Source of the DNA: Sitta carolinensis
Taxonomy: Eukaryota > Chordata > Aves > Passeriformes > Sittidae
DNA length: 64,000 bases
Reading direction: 5' to 3'
Assembly (NCBI GenBank): GCA_032173965.1
Contig: CM063294.1
Location: 6,370,452-6,434,451 of the forward strand
Shown here piece after piece: positions 1 through 13,056 of the stretch. Position 1 is the stretch's first letter, and every line of letters begins with the position of its first letter. The translations under genes were made by a program, and so were the position numbers. The notes beneath the pieces are model-generated. The model was not told the origin of the DNA, made no database searches, and saw nothing but the letters and a program-made list of their open reading frames with translations.

Positions 1-1579
1 ACTTGCAACAGAGCTGTATTTGAATTAGCTTTTTCTAGCTCTGAGAGATGGAGAATCACTTGAAAATGGATTTTATTGACACATTTGTCTTGCATACTAT
101 TGCTGTTACAGTAATGGACAGCCCAGCTTCAATTTATGCACTAACAGCAGCTCTCCTGACAAGAGGCACACACAGGGATAAACTGTAGGCATGACAGGAG
201 TGGAACTGTGGGGGCAGGAAGCACCGCAGTCAGTGGTGGACCAAGCTGTGTTTTGGGCTTGTGCTGGCCCAGTGGGGATGAGGCAGGGATGCTGCTGAGC
301 TCACACAGTCTGCCCTTTCTGCTCCTCAGCCCTCCCCAGTGCTGGGCAGGGCGTGCAGTTGGGACAGCTGGCCCCAAGTGCTGCTCCAGACTCTCGGGAA
401 TGTCAGCTTAGAAACTCTGGGCGAGGGAGGGAGGGAGGGGTGTCCTGTTTGATGGCATTTGTCTTCCCAAGGCACTGCTCCATGTCCCTGATGTCCTGGG
501 GATGCTGAACCCCTGCCTGCCCACGGGGAGTGCTGGGTGGATCTTTGGCTTGGTCTGTGTGTGCAGCTCTTGCTTTCCCTGTAGAACTGCATTGCTAGCA
601 TTCCTTGAGCTTTCCCACTTTTGCTCTTCTGCTTCTTTCTCCTGATCCCCTGGAGGGCACGGTGGGTGAGTGGCTGTGCACAGTTGCTGGCTGGGGTTAC
701 ACCATGACACAGGTGAGGTGAAAATTAATGTATTTGGGAGATCTGTCTGGATTCTTAGGCCGGTTCCATGACAGCTGTAATATGAATAGCTAATATAGGG
801 ATAGGATTTAAGGGAGTAAATTAATTTAGAAGTGTAAATTCAGAGTTATTTCAACAATCTTCCAAAGATTCAGAAAAATGTGGAGACTAACCTAATCAAT
901 CCTGAATTCTATTTGGCTTATTTAAAAACAAATAAAGATATCTTTGTGTCTTTCAAAATCTGTCAGCTCAGGAAGCCTACAAAGATTCTCCAAAAAGAGA
1001 AGTTTTGAAAGCAAGCTTGTGCTGCGCAAGGTCATGTTTAATTCCTGGTTGACTTCAAAGACACCGAATGTCAAACTGCACTGGGAAAGCCTCCATATAG
1101 AATTAGAGGCTCAGATTGGCTGGAAGGACTCAGTGGTGTCTTTTATTGCCAGAGAGAGTAATTAAATTACTGTCCATATGCCCTGTTGGGCCTGACTGAA
1201 GCCCTGTGTTACTGGGATAAATCTGATTAGAGAAGGATTTCTACAAAACCATCATCTTCACCTTCCTCGACCACTCTTGGATGGGGCCTTTTTCTCCATC
1301 TCCTGCTTTTCATTTTCACAGTTACATACCACAAGGAGGTTTCTGAATAGTTTTCTTGAGACGGTAATGACAAAATAAATCAAAACTTAGTTTTAATGAT
1401 TCATTTTGTATGACACTGAGCTTTTTCAAAGCTTTTTTTTGTTTGTTTGTTTTAGCTGTTAAAAGTTTCTCATTTAATTTAAGTCTCATAAAATATTTCT
1501 GTCTGCCTGTATTGATTGAGATTTTCTGCCAGCATTCAGCTGTTTCCCTTAAACTGTTGACTGTGTTGTTATTCCTATC
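1..1579. other. Unique non-coding DNA with a G/C-richer patch
   Basis: No recognisable gene or transposon is visible. Positions about 150-700 are clearly richer in G and C than the surroundings and contain several short overlapping open frames on both strands (67 to 100 codons). None has a recognisable domain, and their overlap in different frames is what composition alone would give. The rest is ordinary AT-rich sequence. Confidence 0.6.
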
Positions 1580-1660
1580 ATACAAGCAGGGAGTTGAGGC
1601 TCAGGAAATCTCCACAATTTGTGTGAGGTCACAGAAAAAAACTGAGGTGAGGCAGTGACA
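1580..1660 (+). repeat. MIR-like ancient SINE fragment (tentative)
   Basis: The stretch reads GTTGAGGCTCAGGAAA, then about 20 diverged bases, then GTGAGGTCACAG. This follows the order of the MIR core region (a TGAGGCTCAG block, then a GGTCACACAG block at about the right spacing). MIR-type SINEs predate the amniote radiation and survive as diverged remnants in birds. The match is by memory and eye over about 60 bases, so chance similarity remains possible. Confidence 0.35.
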
Positions 1661-3621
1661 GATGACCACAAACCTGTCCACCTTGTATCTCAAGAGTCAT
1701 TGCACACTCTGGGGAAGCCTTGGCTTCTTTAGGGTGGAATTTTTATTTCTCAATCCTTGGTTCAGGTTCCTTCATTGTTTCTGGTTGCAGTGCAGCAGCT
1801 CCCACTGGGAAGTCTGGTAATCCTGTGGGATGGTTGAAGAGCAAATGAAGTGGACAAAGGTGAGAGATGCTGTGGCTCCAGGAGCAGCCCTTCCAAGCAT
1901 GTGTGTAACTTGAAAAAAATTAAAACCGGAAATTCATTAGGACTGTTAGTGTTTAGCTGTTGACAATTTATCCTAATATTTAAGTTTATACTTTTGCATT
2001 GGAATTTCAACTGTGGACGTGTCCCTCCCCCAGAAAGCTCAATCTTACACCTTTATTTCACAGGCAAGCAGAGCTTGTGCTTACCTAAGAGCAGAAATTA
2101 TGTGAGACTCCAGTGAAGTTAAAATGTCTAATTCCATTCAATCTGGACATTTTGTCTTTAGTCTTGTTCCTTGCAGATAATAATAATTAGTCTCATGTTA
2201 ATAATTTCATTTGAATAATTTAATTTTATGTACTTTTTAATTCAATTTTTTTAAAAAAGAAATATAAACAAAAGTTAGTAATCAAAAATCTTCTTTTTAT
2301 ACTTTGTAGAGTAGAGCATAATATTTCAAACTCTCCTTAGGAATCTTGTGAACAGATCTTTCAAGCACTATTAGCTGTGCAGAAAATAGCAATTTTGGCA
2401 GGCAGGAAACAAAAAGAAAAGGCTGTAACAGATCCAGTGGCATTTTCAAAGTGATCTCTGATGAAGAGGTTAATAGAATTTATGAACTGTACTGCTTTAC
2501 ATTCTTATAACAATTCCCATCATAATTACAACAGATTTATCACAAAAGGTTCAGGGATTAATTTAGTTTGTGTGAGTATCCAAAAGTTTACAAGCTTATT
2601 TAGGGCATATACACATTTTGAAATGGCTAACTTGGACTTTAAATCTTAAAAATGCTTCTCTTGATGATTCTGGCACTTCTAGTTTGGGTCAATACTTCTG
2701 TCATACCACAACTGTACCCCTCCAGCTCCTGCCTGGGGTACAAAGTATTAAAAAAAAAAAAAAAAAAAAAGTAAACCAAATCAGAAAACCAAAACCCAGC
2801 AAAATAAACCCACTTGAAATGCCTGAAAAAGAAATCTTCAGAATCCTAAATAGAAGTAATTTAGTTTTGTCTGGAAGAGGAGCTCCATCATGCACAAACA
2901 GCTCTCCTTTACTCCCGTGGGTAATCCAGCATTTGTGCCTAGGCAGATATAAAATACTCTGCAGCTGAGTTCTACAGCTTCCCATGTCCAGGGTTTGACA
3001 TGGAGTGGTTGATATTCCTGTGTGATTTATCTCCCATGCAGCCCTAGCTCCAAGTGGGTGCAAGATGTAGTTCCAGGCAAATCATTTATAGTCTGGCTTC
3101 CTAATGGAAGTGTGCAAAGGTGGGTGACAGCTTGCCATGCAGAATTCCTCCTCCCTTCTCTGAAGCACTTCATAAAATGCAAACAGATGAAGCGGACACT
3201 GAGAATTGATTTGCTCTGCTGGGCTTCAGGGAGGGAGGGGAAGATTGCCAACTGATGTGGAAAAAGTTTACTTTTATTCAGAGAAGATCCCAGGTGTTGA
3301 TCAGTGGCTTGTTACACTGTGAGAGAAGTGAGTGGTTTGAAATGGGAAGAGCAGGTCAGGGCAGTCAGCCAGGGCTCTAATAAATAGCTTTCATAAGTGG
3401 GGCTGGAAAAAGTGACTTTGAGTTTCTGTAAATGATTCCTTTCATGTCCAGACTAATAGGAAATTATGCTTTTACATTCTCACATGTGTTTTAAAGGTAT
3501 AAAATCTAATGGCATCAAAAAATGAAGAATGCAATTTTGTCTTCTCTTGGCCATGATGCGTGCACTTGGTAAGAAAAAGTAGATTGTGTTTATGTGGTTT
3601 TTTCTGTTCTTATGGACTATC
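1661..3621. other. Unique AT-rich DNA with an A21 tract
   Basis: No gene recognised. A run of 21 A lies at 2750-2770 and is followed by an A-rich, C-containing stretch to about 2810, possibly a worn retroposon tail, although no retroposon body is recognisable upstream. Short open frames of 60 to 120 codons here overlap one another on opposite strands and show no recognisable domain. Confidence 0.6.
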
Positions 3622-3760
3622 AGATCACAGAGTGGCTTGGGTTGGAAGGGACTTCAAAGGTCATCTAATTCCACCCCCTGCCATGGGCAGGGACACCTAC
3701 CACTAGACCAGGTTTCTCCAAGCCCCACTCAACCTGGCCTTGGACACTTGCAGGGAATGT
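3622..3760 (-). mobile_element. CR1 LINE fragment, 3' region
   Basis: On the plus strand the stretch reads as the reverse complement of an avian CR1 3' end. It begins with a degenerate form of the terminal repeat (ATCACAGAGTGGC), continues through GGGTTGGAAGGGACTTCAAA and the block CCATGGGCAGGGACACCT, then reaches CTAGACCAGGTT and a diverged AACCTGGCCTTGGACACTT. The element is therefore on the minus strand and cut off after roughly 140 bases, the usual 5' truncation of CR1 copies. No reverse transcriptase sequence is included. Several substitutions from the expected sequence suggest a moderately old insertion. Confidence 0.93.
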
Positions 3761-6700
3761 TTTCTCCATAAGCTATTTGTGCTATATGCACTTCAGTGCA
3801 CAGAACTTAAATTCTGTCTCTAAGGAGATGCTTCAGAAATGCAGTACATCGACATCTTCAGTGTATTGGTCACATTTTGGGATATTGTGCTTCCAAAATG
3901 GGTAGTTGTTTTTGTTATGGGTATTATAAGATGTTCAAATGTGAGAGTAATTTAGGGACCTTGGAAGAAAGTGGTGCCTGTGGGAATAAAGGAGAGGGGT
4001 GCTGCTCAGAAGATAGCCCAAAGATGGTGTAAGAGCTCAGGGAAGGGACATGCAGAATAAAAGTAAAATCCCTCTCTCTTCTGGAACTCTAAGGTGAACT
4101 GCAGATTCTGGAGTCTCTGTAGAAGTTGGCTGGAAATGAACACCAAAGGAGCAAACCTTTATTGTTGACTTTTCAGTGCAAACTACGAAAGGATTATCAT
4201 CCATCTCCAAAGTGAATATCTCTTCTGCAACAATCGTTTTCTATAACATTTATATCTTGCTCAAGGCTAATCAGGGGAGGCTTATAAATTGTTGAAATCA
4301 CTTTATAGCACATTTAGAGCTCATTTCACAGCAGTTTAAGGGATTGCAATGAAGCTAATAGCCTTTTGCATTTCTTAACTGTTTGTGATTTAAAAAATGG
4401 TATAACATTTATAGCTCTTTAGAGTTATTTCCTAAAGTAATATGGTAAATCTAATTATTATATAATCAGTACATGATAAAAGTGCCAGTGCTGTGAAGCC
4501 CTATTTTCAGATATCTTTCATCATGCTGTCCAATTCTTCATACATTTGGCAGGGTGATTCCTGCAAAATGAAGGACGTGAGAAATACAACAGACCAGAAT
4601 TGTTTATCAGACCTAGAATTCTGATCAGGCGAGAAAGAAAGGTTTGTGACGATAGCTTTTTTTTTTTTTTTTTTCCCTCCTTGCTATATCTTCCTGTATT
4701 GAACTATCAGAACCAGTTAGAAATGACAAGTGCTGGACACTACAGTAATCAATTCACTTATAAAACAGTCACAGTGGGAGGAGGTGGAAATCTACTTCAC
4801 TTGGTTCTTTCTTCATATAATTTATTTTCAAATTCCCATTGGTAAAAGTGAGAGGAAAATCTCATTTACTGGTATAAAACATTTTTATTGAAGAAGCAGG
4901 AGTTGAATATGTGATATTATTTGTGTACTATCAGATATTAACCATCTATCCAATTGTCAAGGACATGATCGATGAATGTCATGACTTCAATAACAGGAAT
5001 ATTAGTGAACCAATCCTCTCATCTTTTTGTAGTGTGCAGGAGAAAATCAAGTTCAGGAACCTGTAGGATCAGTGATACTACAGAAAATCTCTTTGGGCTT
5101 TTATGGTTTGGCCTAATCAGTTTTAACCTTGGTTGACCTGTAAGTGCTGAAAGCCATTGGTAATTCAGATTTACTGAGACCTGGCTGGTTGCCACAACTT
5201 CCCAATTCAAAACCTCAGATCCTGAAGTTCTTGATAAGAAAACTGTGTCTCTGACATTTTCTTTAATTACCAAGTCAGTCACTGCAGTTATGTGTTTTAG
5301 TTAAGCACAAGGTGCTGTGAGGATTCAAAGGATATAATCACAGAGACCCTTTTAATAAGATCCAACTGCATAATGCCAGCCAGATTGTCTGCTGTGCCTC
5401 TTCAGTCACCTTGAAAATTTAAGGGCTGCTAATTTCTGGATTGTGATTGTTGCTGCTTCACTTTTCCCTTTCGTGTATTTGTGAATGCTGCCTTCATTGT
5501 GAGGACAGGAGTTAGCAGTTGTTTGTGAAATATTTATAATTCTGCATTACAGTACTTTAGGCTTTTATCAATCAAAGGCAATGAATTTTCTTCATTATCA
5601 GTGCTGCTTGTGTAGTCATCCTTAAGAACTACTTTGGACTTACACAGTAGGAACCTTTAGCATATCAAGGATAAAAATCAAAACTGGTACTTTTGGTATT
5701 TATTTGGTATTTCTGAGTCAAGGTGTTTAACATAAATATTGACCTGAAAATCTTGTTTATAAGCCTGGACTTATATCTGTAGCTGTATTTCCTATATTTA
5801 ACATTTAATTGATGTGAGAATTGGAATTTGTTTATGGTCTCAATGATTTTTTTTTTTTAATAATCTTAAATGGCAATGGGCCTAATAGGTAGTGCTATGT
5901 TTTATTGAATAAATAGACTGAATAATATTGGGATGGTAAATACTGCAATTCTCCATGTCTGCAGTTCTTCCATTCTGCTCTAGAGCCTGTTGAGTTTTCT
6001 AATTAGATGCATGTCATAAACTATGCATGGGAATGGTACATCCTAGGAAAACCATTGAGATGGAGAGTATTCAAAACACCTTTTGTCTTCACCAGTGTTA
6101 GTTCCCATTTCAGTGGGTCCACTGTAGTTACCCAGATCAAACTGTTACTAAATATGCATGAATTATTCCACGTACAAGCAGACATCTGTTAATTCACTGC
6201 TTGCAGTTTATTAGACTAATATGTGTAAACTGCTTTGAGCTATAAATTACAAGATTAGGGCTTTTAATGTTTAGGGATATCATTAGGCATTGTGAGCTGG
6301 AGGTAGATTTGACAAATGCTCTTTGCTAATGGAGTATATTTAAAGGAAAATCTGCATGAATTAATTTTAATTACTGTCATATTAAAGAGTATAAAACTAA
6401 CTAATGTCAAAGGTGTACCAGTGCTGTTGATTCAGAGCATTATCACGTGTGTATAATTAGAGAACCTTGTTTGCATAAATATTTCTTCAAATAAACACAC
6501 ACACAGACTTTCCTTTAAAATTCCAACTATGCCATGGCCTAAATTTTTGCAGCCATATCTTTTGAGCTAAAGTTCATTACAGAGGTATTTAAACATTAAG
6601 AAACAGTGATCACTGAGGCTGCTGGGTAATAGAGGAAGAACCCACAGGCTGAAGGTCTGACAAATCCAGGTGTTTCCTGTGTTTGGGGAAGGAAAATGTT

Positions 6701-9554
6701 TTGCTTGGCTTTTTTGTTTTTAAAAAGCTAAATTTCAGCATGGCACAAGCAGCTATGACTAGAGATCTCTCTGCCAGGTATGGTGCTGTTCTTGATTTTT
6801 TCTAATTATGCCCAAGGTGTGCATGTTTGGTGAGACCAAGAGGAGGAAGTGGGTGAGCTGCAGACAGCCCTTCTGGCAGCATTCCATGAACACTGTTAGC
6901 TGCTAACCTTGCAAACATGGAAGGAAAGTAACGGCAGTGGAATGGCACAAGTTAGTCTGGATTTGGTGCAATGCAAAACTAGTTCTGATGAACTATTACA
7001 AAATAAACAGAACAACTTTCTGGCAACACCTTGCCTTTCCAAAGGACCAGGAGGAAGAAAAATTGTGATCCATTCCACTCTTTAATTGACTGCTATCTGT
7101 AATGGGAACTCTGGGAAAATGGGATCTCTGTCTTGGGAACCTGAACACAGGAGCAATTTCTTTAACCAGCAAATAGAGTTTGATGTACAATTAAGTGGTT
7201 TTATTCATTGTATTTGTTAATCTCGTCTTTTGAAAGTTTATTTTAAAAGAACCTTTTTTTTTCCTTTTTTTTTTCTTTTAAGAGTTAAGATGTGTGCTGT
7301 AGTTATGCTGTAGTTATTTTCTCTCTCAGGAGGTAGAGAAAAGAAAGGGAAAGGAAAAATAAGAGTTCCCTTTATGTTACAGAGCAGCAGCCTATCCATG
7401 GCTTAATGATCCAGCAGAACAGAGAGGTTCAGTGAGGGCATGGCAGCCAGTGGCTTTGGAGGAATTTGAGGCACAGCTCAGCCAAAGCACTCTCTGAGGC
7501 ACAAACTCCTCCAGCACTGAGTGCTGCTGGACTCCCTTCCTCCCTCCCTTGTGGGCTGTGCTACTGCTGCCCCATTGCTGCTGCTCAGGCAAGGTCTGCT
7601 ATAGGTGGCAGCATAGAACAGATTTTTTTCCTGTTTTATTGTTTTGTTTTGTTTAAGTTTTCGATTTGCTGCCCTCTGTGTTTTGAAGGTGCCCTGAGTG
7701 CTGTGAGGAATGTATAATGGGGTTGAGTCTGTGCTCATGAGCTGCAATGCATGAATGATGAGCTGGATGGAGATGTCTCACACTGGATTTCAGCCTTCCT
7801 CCTTTTTATTTTTTTTTTTTTTTTTTGTGGGGAGGGGGTTGGTTGGTTTTTGTTTTGTTTCAGATATCTAATGTATTTCTTTCTGAACTCCATTTTCTGT
7901 CTGCTCTGTCTCCCTGAAGTTGGACAGTGTCTGCAATCAGATGCATACCAATGGGTATTAGCAAATGTCTGGCTGCAAACTCCAGCACCTACCAAGGCAG
8001 GCAAAGCTCCAGCTCTGCTGTATTAACTGTTGTACATGAATAGTTCCATCACAGGGTGGCTGGGAATAGTGACATATACACAAAAACTATTATAGCCCAA
8101 CATTCATTTTCCAGTAGAATAATTCATAAACATTAATAAAAATTCAGCTATGCCAAGTGGCAAATGTCCCATCCTGCAGCCCTGAAAAGCCTAAGATTTT
8201 TCATTTTCCATCGTAAACATTTTATTATGACATTTTCTGATTAGAATCACACAAATCTCTCAGCACTGAATTTGCTGCATATATTTCTTGCTGAGATTGT
8301 AGCTGCAAATAAGCATCCTCTGATATTCTTTATATGTAATTTACTTAAGGAAGGTAGCAGAACAACAATAACACCTCAGAACTGTTGGATCAAAAATTAT
8401 ACAGAGAAGAGTATTTTCAAGGGAAAGAGAGCATAACACTAAAGGAGCAAATAAAGTCTTATTTTCTGTGTGTTGTTTGCAAAATGTTTTGAACATTTTA
8501 TTGAATATATCTTTCTTGTGAATTATGCATGCTCTCCAGTGCCTTTGGGAAGATGTAAAACTTTATATATTATGAATGGAATGCATGACCTCCTGATGTT
8601 TCCCAGATATTGCTTTAAATCGAAAACTGAACAATTTCATGTCTACCAAGGGTTATTTTATCCCCTTTTGAGATGGTTAAGCAAGAATATTGTGGTGAAG
8701 GGAAGATTTCTGAATGTGTTCTCTCACTAGAGCCTGCTACATGTCATTGCAGGAAGATTCTGTGCATTGGTGCTCTAAAATGGGGGTTCTGTAGGCTAAA
8801 AATTCATCTTTCCAGTAAGTTGCAACTGAAAATAGTGTGTTCTAATTCCTTTAATAATTCCAGCGAGGTCTCATACCTTTTTTAGGTATGTCCAACACTT
8901 GGCTGGTGTTGGGTTCAAGCTGTGAATCCCTCTGGGTCAGTCAGACTTGCCCTTTTGAGACCAGCACATGCCTTGTATGAGTGAGCAGCCAAGGCTGGCC
9001 TGGGGGTGGCTTTTCAAACCTGGTGCCTTCACTCCTGTGCTCAATGCATTTTCCAACACACTTTCTTACATGATGTAAGCACATATTTTGCATTTTATTT
9101 ATGTGAATTCTAAAAATTTAAATGCTTGAGCAAAATTGCATCAATGAATTACTGAAATTCCAGAGAGTTCTGTGGAATGGAAATACAATGAGAAGGCACA
9201 TCAGCTGAAGTACATTGAAATACAGAATTCAGATGATGAGCAATTGGAATTCTAGCTCTCACTGCTGGCACCAGAACATGAAACTTAAACCGTGTTAATT
9301 ATTAGTCAGATTAATGTATAAATGTCCTCAGTCTTTTATTGACAGCATGGTTCTGTCACGTGATTCACCTACCAAGAAAAAAATCTGTACTGTTTAGTAT
9401 GGATTTCGTGAATTCAATGCTAGTCCTAGACTTCTCCAGAGATAATTGCTCCATTTATAGAAAAAGATCTCTTTTTGGGCTATAAAGCTCAGTCTTGAAC
9501 CTGAGCTGTGTGGATACATGGTTAAAAGTGGAACAAATGGAAAAGAGAAACAAT
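3761..9554. other. Unique AT-rich non-coding DNA with poly-T tracts
   Basis: No gene or transposon recognised. Poly-T runs of 18 occur at 4657-4674 and 7809-7826. A slightly G/C-richer patch lies at 7380-7600. A segment around 6290-6480 is very rich in TAATTA/ATTAAT-type words and resembles vertebrate conserved non-coding sequence in composition. Open frames are all under 92 codons and unconvincing. Confidence 0.55.
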
Positions 9555-9565
9555 CCCCCCCCCCC

Positions 9566-9608
<43 letters not shown>

Positions 9609-9680
9609 CAAAACAAAAAACCCAAATCCACAGCAACAAAACAAAAACCCTAACACAAACAAAAACCCCAAAACCCTGCT
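9555..9680. repeat. C12-A40 simple repeat with A-rich/CCC tail
   Basis: Twelve C (9555-9566) are followed directly by forty A (9567-9606), then about 70 bases of A-rich sequence broken by CCC and CCCC groups. Similar A-rich/CCC sequence recurs near 2.8, 23.0 and 47.8 kb. No AATAAA signal or retroposon body lies just upstream, so a retrotransposed tail is only one possibility. The length of both homopolymers makes the assembled length uncertain. Confidence 0.9.
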
Positions 9681-12600
9681 GATCTGGGGCTCTTGGGGAC
9701 TCACTTGCACTGAAGGCATCTTTTCTGGGAGGAGGGGATCCAGCTCCTGGTCGTGGGTTGGGTACCAGCCCAGCTGGCAGAGGAGGCACACAGGGTAGAA
9801 GTGACCTGTGGTGTGATGCAGCCCACGGCAGAAAACCTGCTGGGGTCTGTGCTGCTGGCTGTGTCCTGAGACAGGGAGGATGAGTTCGCTGGGGAAAGTT
9901 TGCATGTGTGAAGCAAAGCTGTCAAATAGAGGAGCTGGGAGGTCAAAACTCTCCCAAACCACCTCTTGTTGCTGGGACTGAGTATGGAGATGTAACTGTG
10001 ATGGAGGGAGAGAGGTATGTGTGTGGGTACAAGGTAAGGGTAAATAAATATTTCTCAGGGCAATGTACGACCTGAAAAAAGGGAGAAAATACCCAGAACT
10101 CTGCTTACAAATTGCTTCTATTTTTCTGGCAAAAGCAGTTCCCCGAAACTTGTCTCCTGATTGTTCAAGGGGCAACAAAAAGATAGGAAACAAATGTAGA
10201 GACAACAGCAAAATGCTGAACTTGTTTTTCTGAGGCTGTTCTCTTGTGATTGTTCCTCTGCAGGTGCAATACCCAAAAAAATCCAAAGCACTTCTTGCTT
10301 CCTTACCATCCTTTGGAGACACACATTTTTATGCTGGGCATGTTCATGATCTTGCATCCTTGAGTAAACAGCTTTCAGAGGGTGCTTTGTTTTTCATCTG
10401 TTCTCCTGGCCTTTTGTTAGGGCAAAGGCTGTCATCTGTAGTTCTTTGAAAAGTCTTGCTCTTCTGGGGCTTTAGCCTAAGTGAGGGTCTGCAACCAAGT
10501 GATTATTAATAATAATGTCAGATCTTGAAGGATTAACAGGGTCTTTTTCTTAGATACTCTTTTAACAGGTCAGTGTATGAAAAGAAAGTTATAGAAGACA
10601 ATATATCTGTTCTTTAGAAATGTGACTATATGGTAAAAAGTGAAAAGAAAGGTTTGGATAGTAAATATAAAATACAACCTGAATTATTTTGCAAGTGGAA
10701 AATATATTGTCATTCATCCCTCTTCAGTAGCCTGTTCAACTTAATTTGAGAAGACAGACAGGCCTCTGAGATACATTACATGATGAGTCAGCCAGAGACT
10801 TAGAGAAGTAGTCTAAAGAAAAAAAAAAAAATTCCTGTAGGATCCAGATCAGAAAATTGGGTTGTTATTATTATACAGTAGTTGGAAAAAGTAAGCAAAA
10901 CTGAGTGTTCCTGCTGTCTGTGTACTGTGTAGAATGTATCTGGTTCAAAATGTTCAGCATCATCACAAAAATAGTGTTTCATGTCCTGAACTCCATTTTT
11001 CTCTTAAGCTTTTGAAAGGTCCAATAGGAACAGGATGAACCAAATGACCATTTACCTTCAGATCCCGTTTGGATGAGGGAGTTGTGAATCATGTGTTCTT
11101 TGGGGCTTGTGTCTGGTAATGAAGGAAAGTTTGAAGGCAACACTTGCAGATAATCAGGAATTATTGTGGCACATTACCGAGCTAGATCTTTCAGCCTTCA
11201 TAATGGAGTTTACAATATAAAGAAAATATTGGAAAAAAAACCCCAACTAAATGTGTCTTACCCATCATAAAGGCATATGTGTGTGTTTTGCATGTAGCAT
11301 GCAGTATTTTGTGTTGTAAACTGTTCTATCTTATTTTTCTATTTCCCAAAACTGGCTTGTCCTTCCTGACTTATTAAACTCACTGTCCAATCCAGTTCTG
11401 TCTAATGTTATTGAATAATTTTGCCATGAAAGTGGCAAATAAAGTGGGTGCTATGTCTCTGTTTCTGGTTTTTCTAGGAATACTCATTAAGAGATGAAGA
11501 GAATGCACCAGAAGCAGCATTCTGACGTTGAAAGCTAGAAACAAAGTTTATATCATGTGGCATTTGGAAAATACCTTTATATAAATAGGTCTGAATTTGG
11601 TTCTTATGTGCTTTAATTACGCTTTATTTTTAAGTATGCATGTTTAATATGGCTGGTTGGTTATTTGACTTTGAGATGAAAAAAAAAAGTCACTAAGTAT
11701 TTCAGGGTCGTAGAACAGCCACGGCAGGAGGATTTTTAAGTGCTGTGAGAATTGTTTAAACAGTAGGCTAATAATAAATGAGTATTTGCTTTGCAGTACT
11801 TGTCACAAAAACTGATAAATTGCATCCAAACTTCCTTCTGTAATGATTACTCTAGTCTCTATGGATCTCTGAAATCACTCACTCAACTGCAGGACTGCAG
11901 AAGAAACTGATGTACAGATCCTGAAAGCTGAACCCAAGTGCCAGCTTTTGCCTTGTTGTTATGTTTGTCTTTCTACTTCAACAGTGGAATCAAACCAGAT
12001 TTTTTGTTTGGATTGAATTGGATTAGATTTTCACTTTCATCTATACTTATTTTAAATGGTTCAGTCTTTGCATTTTGGCAGAGAGCTTTTCTGGTGCTAA
12101 ACAGTGTTAATTTTCTTTGGTCCATGTACTAAACTCATTATCTTAAACTCTTATGCTGAATTAAGTTCCTTACAGTTATCTATATTAATAAGAACTGTTA
12201 GGTAATACTCTGGCATTGTTTTAAATAAAAATGGACAATCCTGTCTAATCTTCACATTCTCTCTTCTCTCTGTAATATCCTCTCTTCTCCTCACCCCTCT
12301 CCCCTGTTAAATCCTACCTTGTATTTAATTAGATATGCTTTTTCACTTGTTTATAGGTAGAATTTTTAATGTTTAAAGAGGAAATGTCCTTGTTAAAGGA
12401 CAATCTGCTTGGGTTGATTACAGAGGTGATGTCTTGGCTCTGTTGAGGTCTGTCCACCCTTGGTGAATGTGGGATTTCTGCCCTAACTGAACAGACATTT
12501 TGGATATGAACTACTATAAATTTTCATTGATGTTGTCTCTGTTATTGTTCTCCCAATGTAATACTCTATCAATAGGGCTATTATATGTGGTTTGATTCAA

Positions 12601-13033
12601 TGCTTTCAAAATGAAAAGCTTTACTCATCTTTTCAGGGGGTTTTCAACTGATTCATCTTCCTCATTCTGCTCACTTTTATTCTCTTTCTTTTCATTCCTT
12701 TGTGACCTTTTAAAGTTGATCTGATCTAAAAAGGAAATGCAAACCCAAAACATTTTATTGCACTCTATTTTGTATTTTTCAACACCTTGAAAACAAAATA
12801 AATCTGTGAGTCCACATATAAATGTAATTTGCTTTCATCTCACCCTACATTAGGAGTTCTGGTAATGTAAGTTTAAAGCATAGCACTTCAGAAGCTGGGC
12901 TGGTGTATCTTAACATGTGGAACCCTTTTTAAGGTAGCTGTAATTCCATTTTACAAGAGTCATCTCTAACTGCTTCTCTTTAAATAGCCCATTAGAGTCC
13001 CCTAATAGGAAAATTTACAGCTCTCAGCTGCTT
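9681..13033. other. Unique DNA with a long minus-strand open frame of doubtful meaning
   Basis: Positions 9681-10020 are richer in G and C than the flanks. A minus-strand frame of 266 codons runs from 10322 down to 9522, but its last part is a phenylalanine/glycine stretch read through the A40/C12 repeat, leaving about 225 codons of ordinary sequence. No family, signal peptide or regular domain was recognised; one CLLC motif is present. A chance frame is the likeliest explanation. The remainder to 13033 is AT-rich and featureless. Confidence 0.5.
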
Positions 13034-13056
13034 CTGCATATGCATAATGCATGCAG
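13034..13056. promoter_or_regulatory. POU/octamer-type palindromic cluster (candidate)
   Basis: Two overlapping symmetric sequences are present: TGCATATGCA at 13035-13044 is a perfect palindrome, and TGCATAATGCA immediately after has perfect 5-base arms around one base. A further ATGCA follows. POU-domain factors bind paired ATGCAT-like half-sites. Function is inferred from sequence only; such words also occur by chance in AT-rich DNA. Confidence 0.25.
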
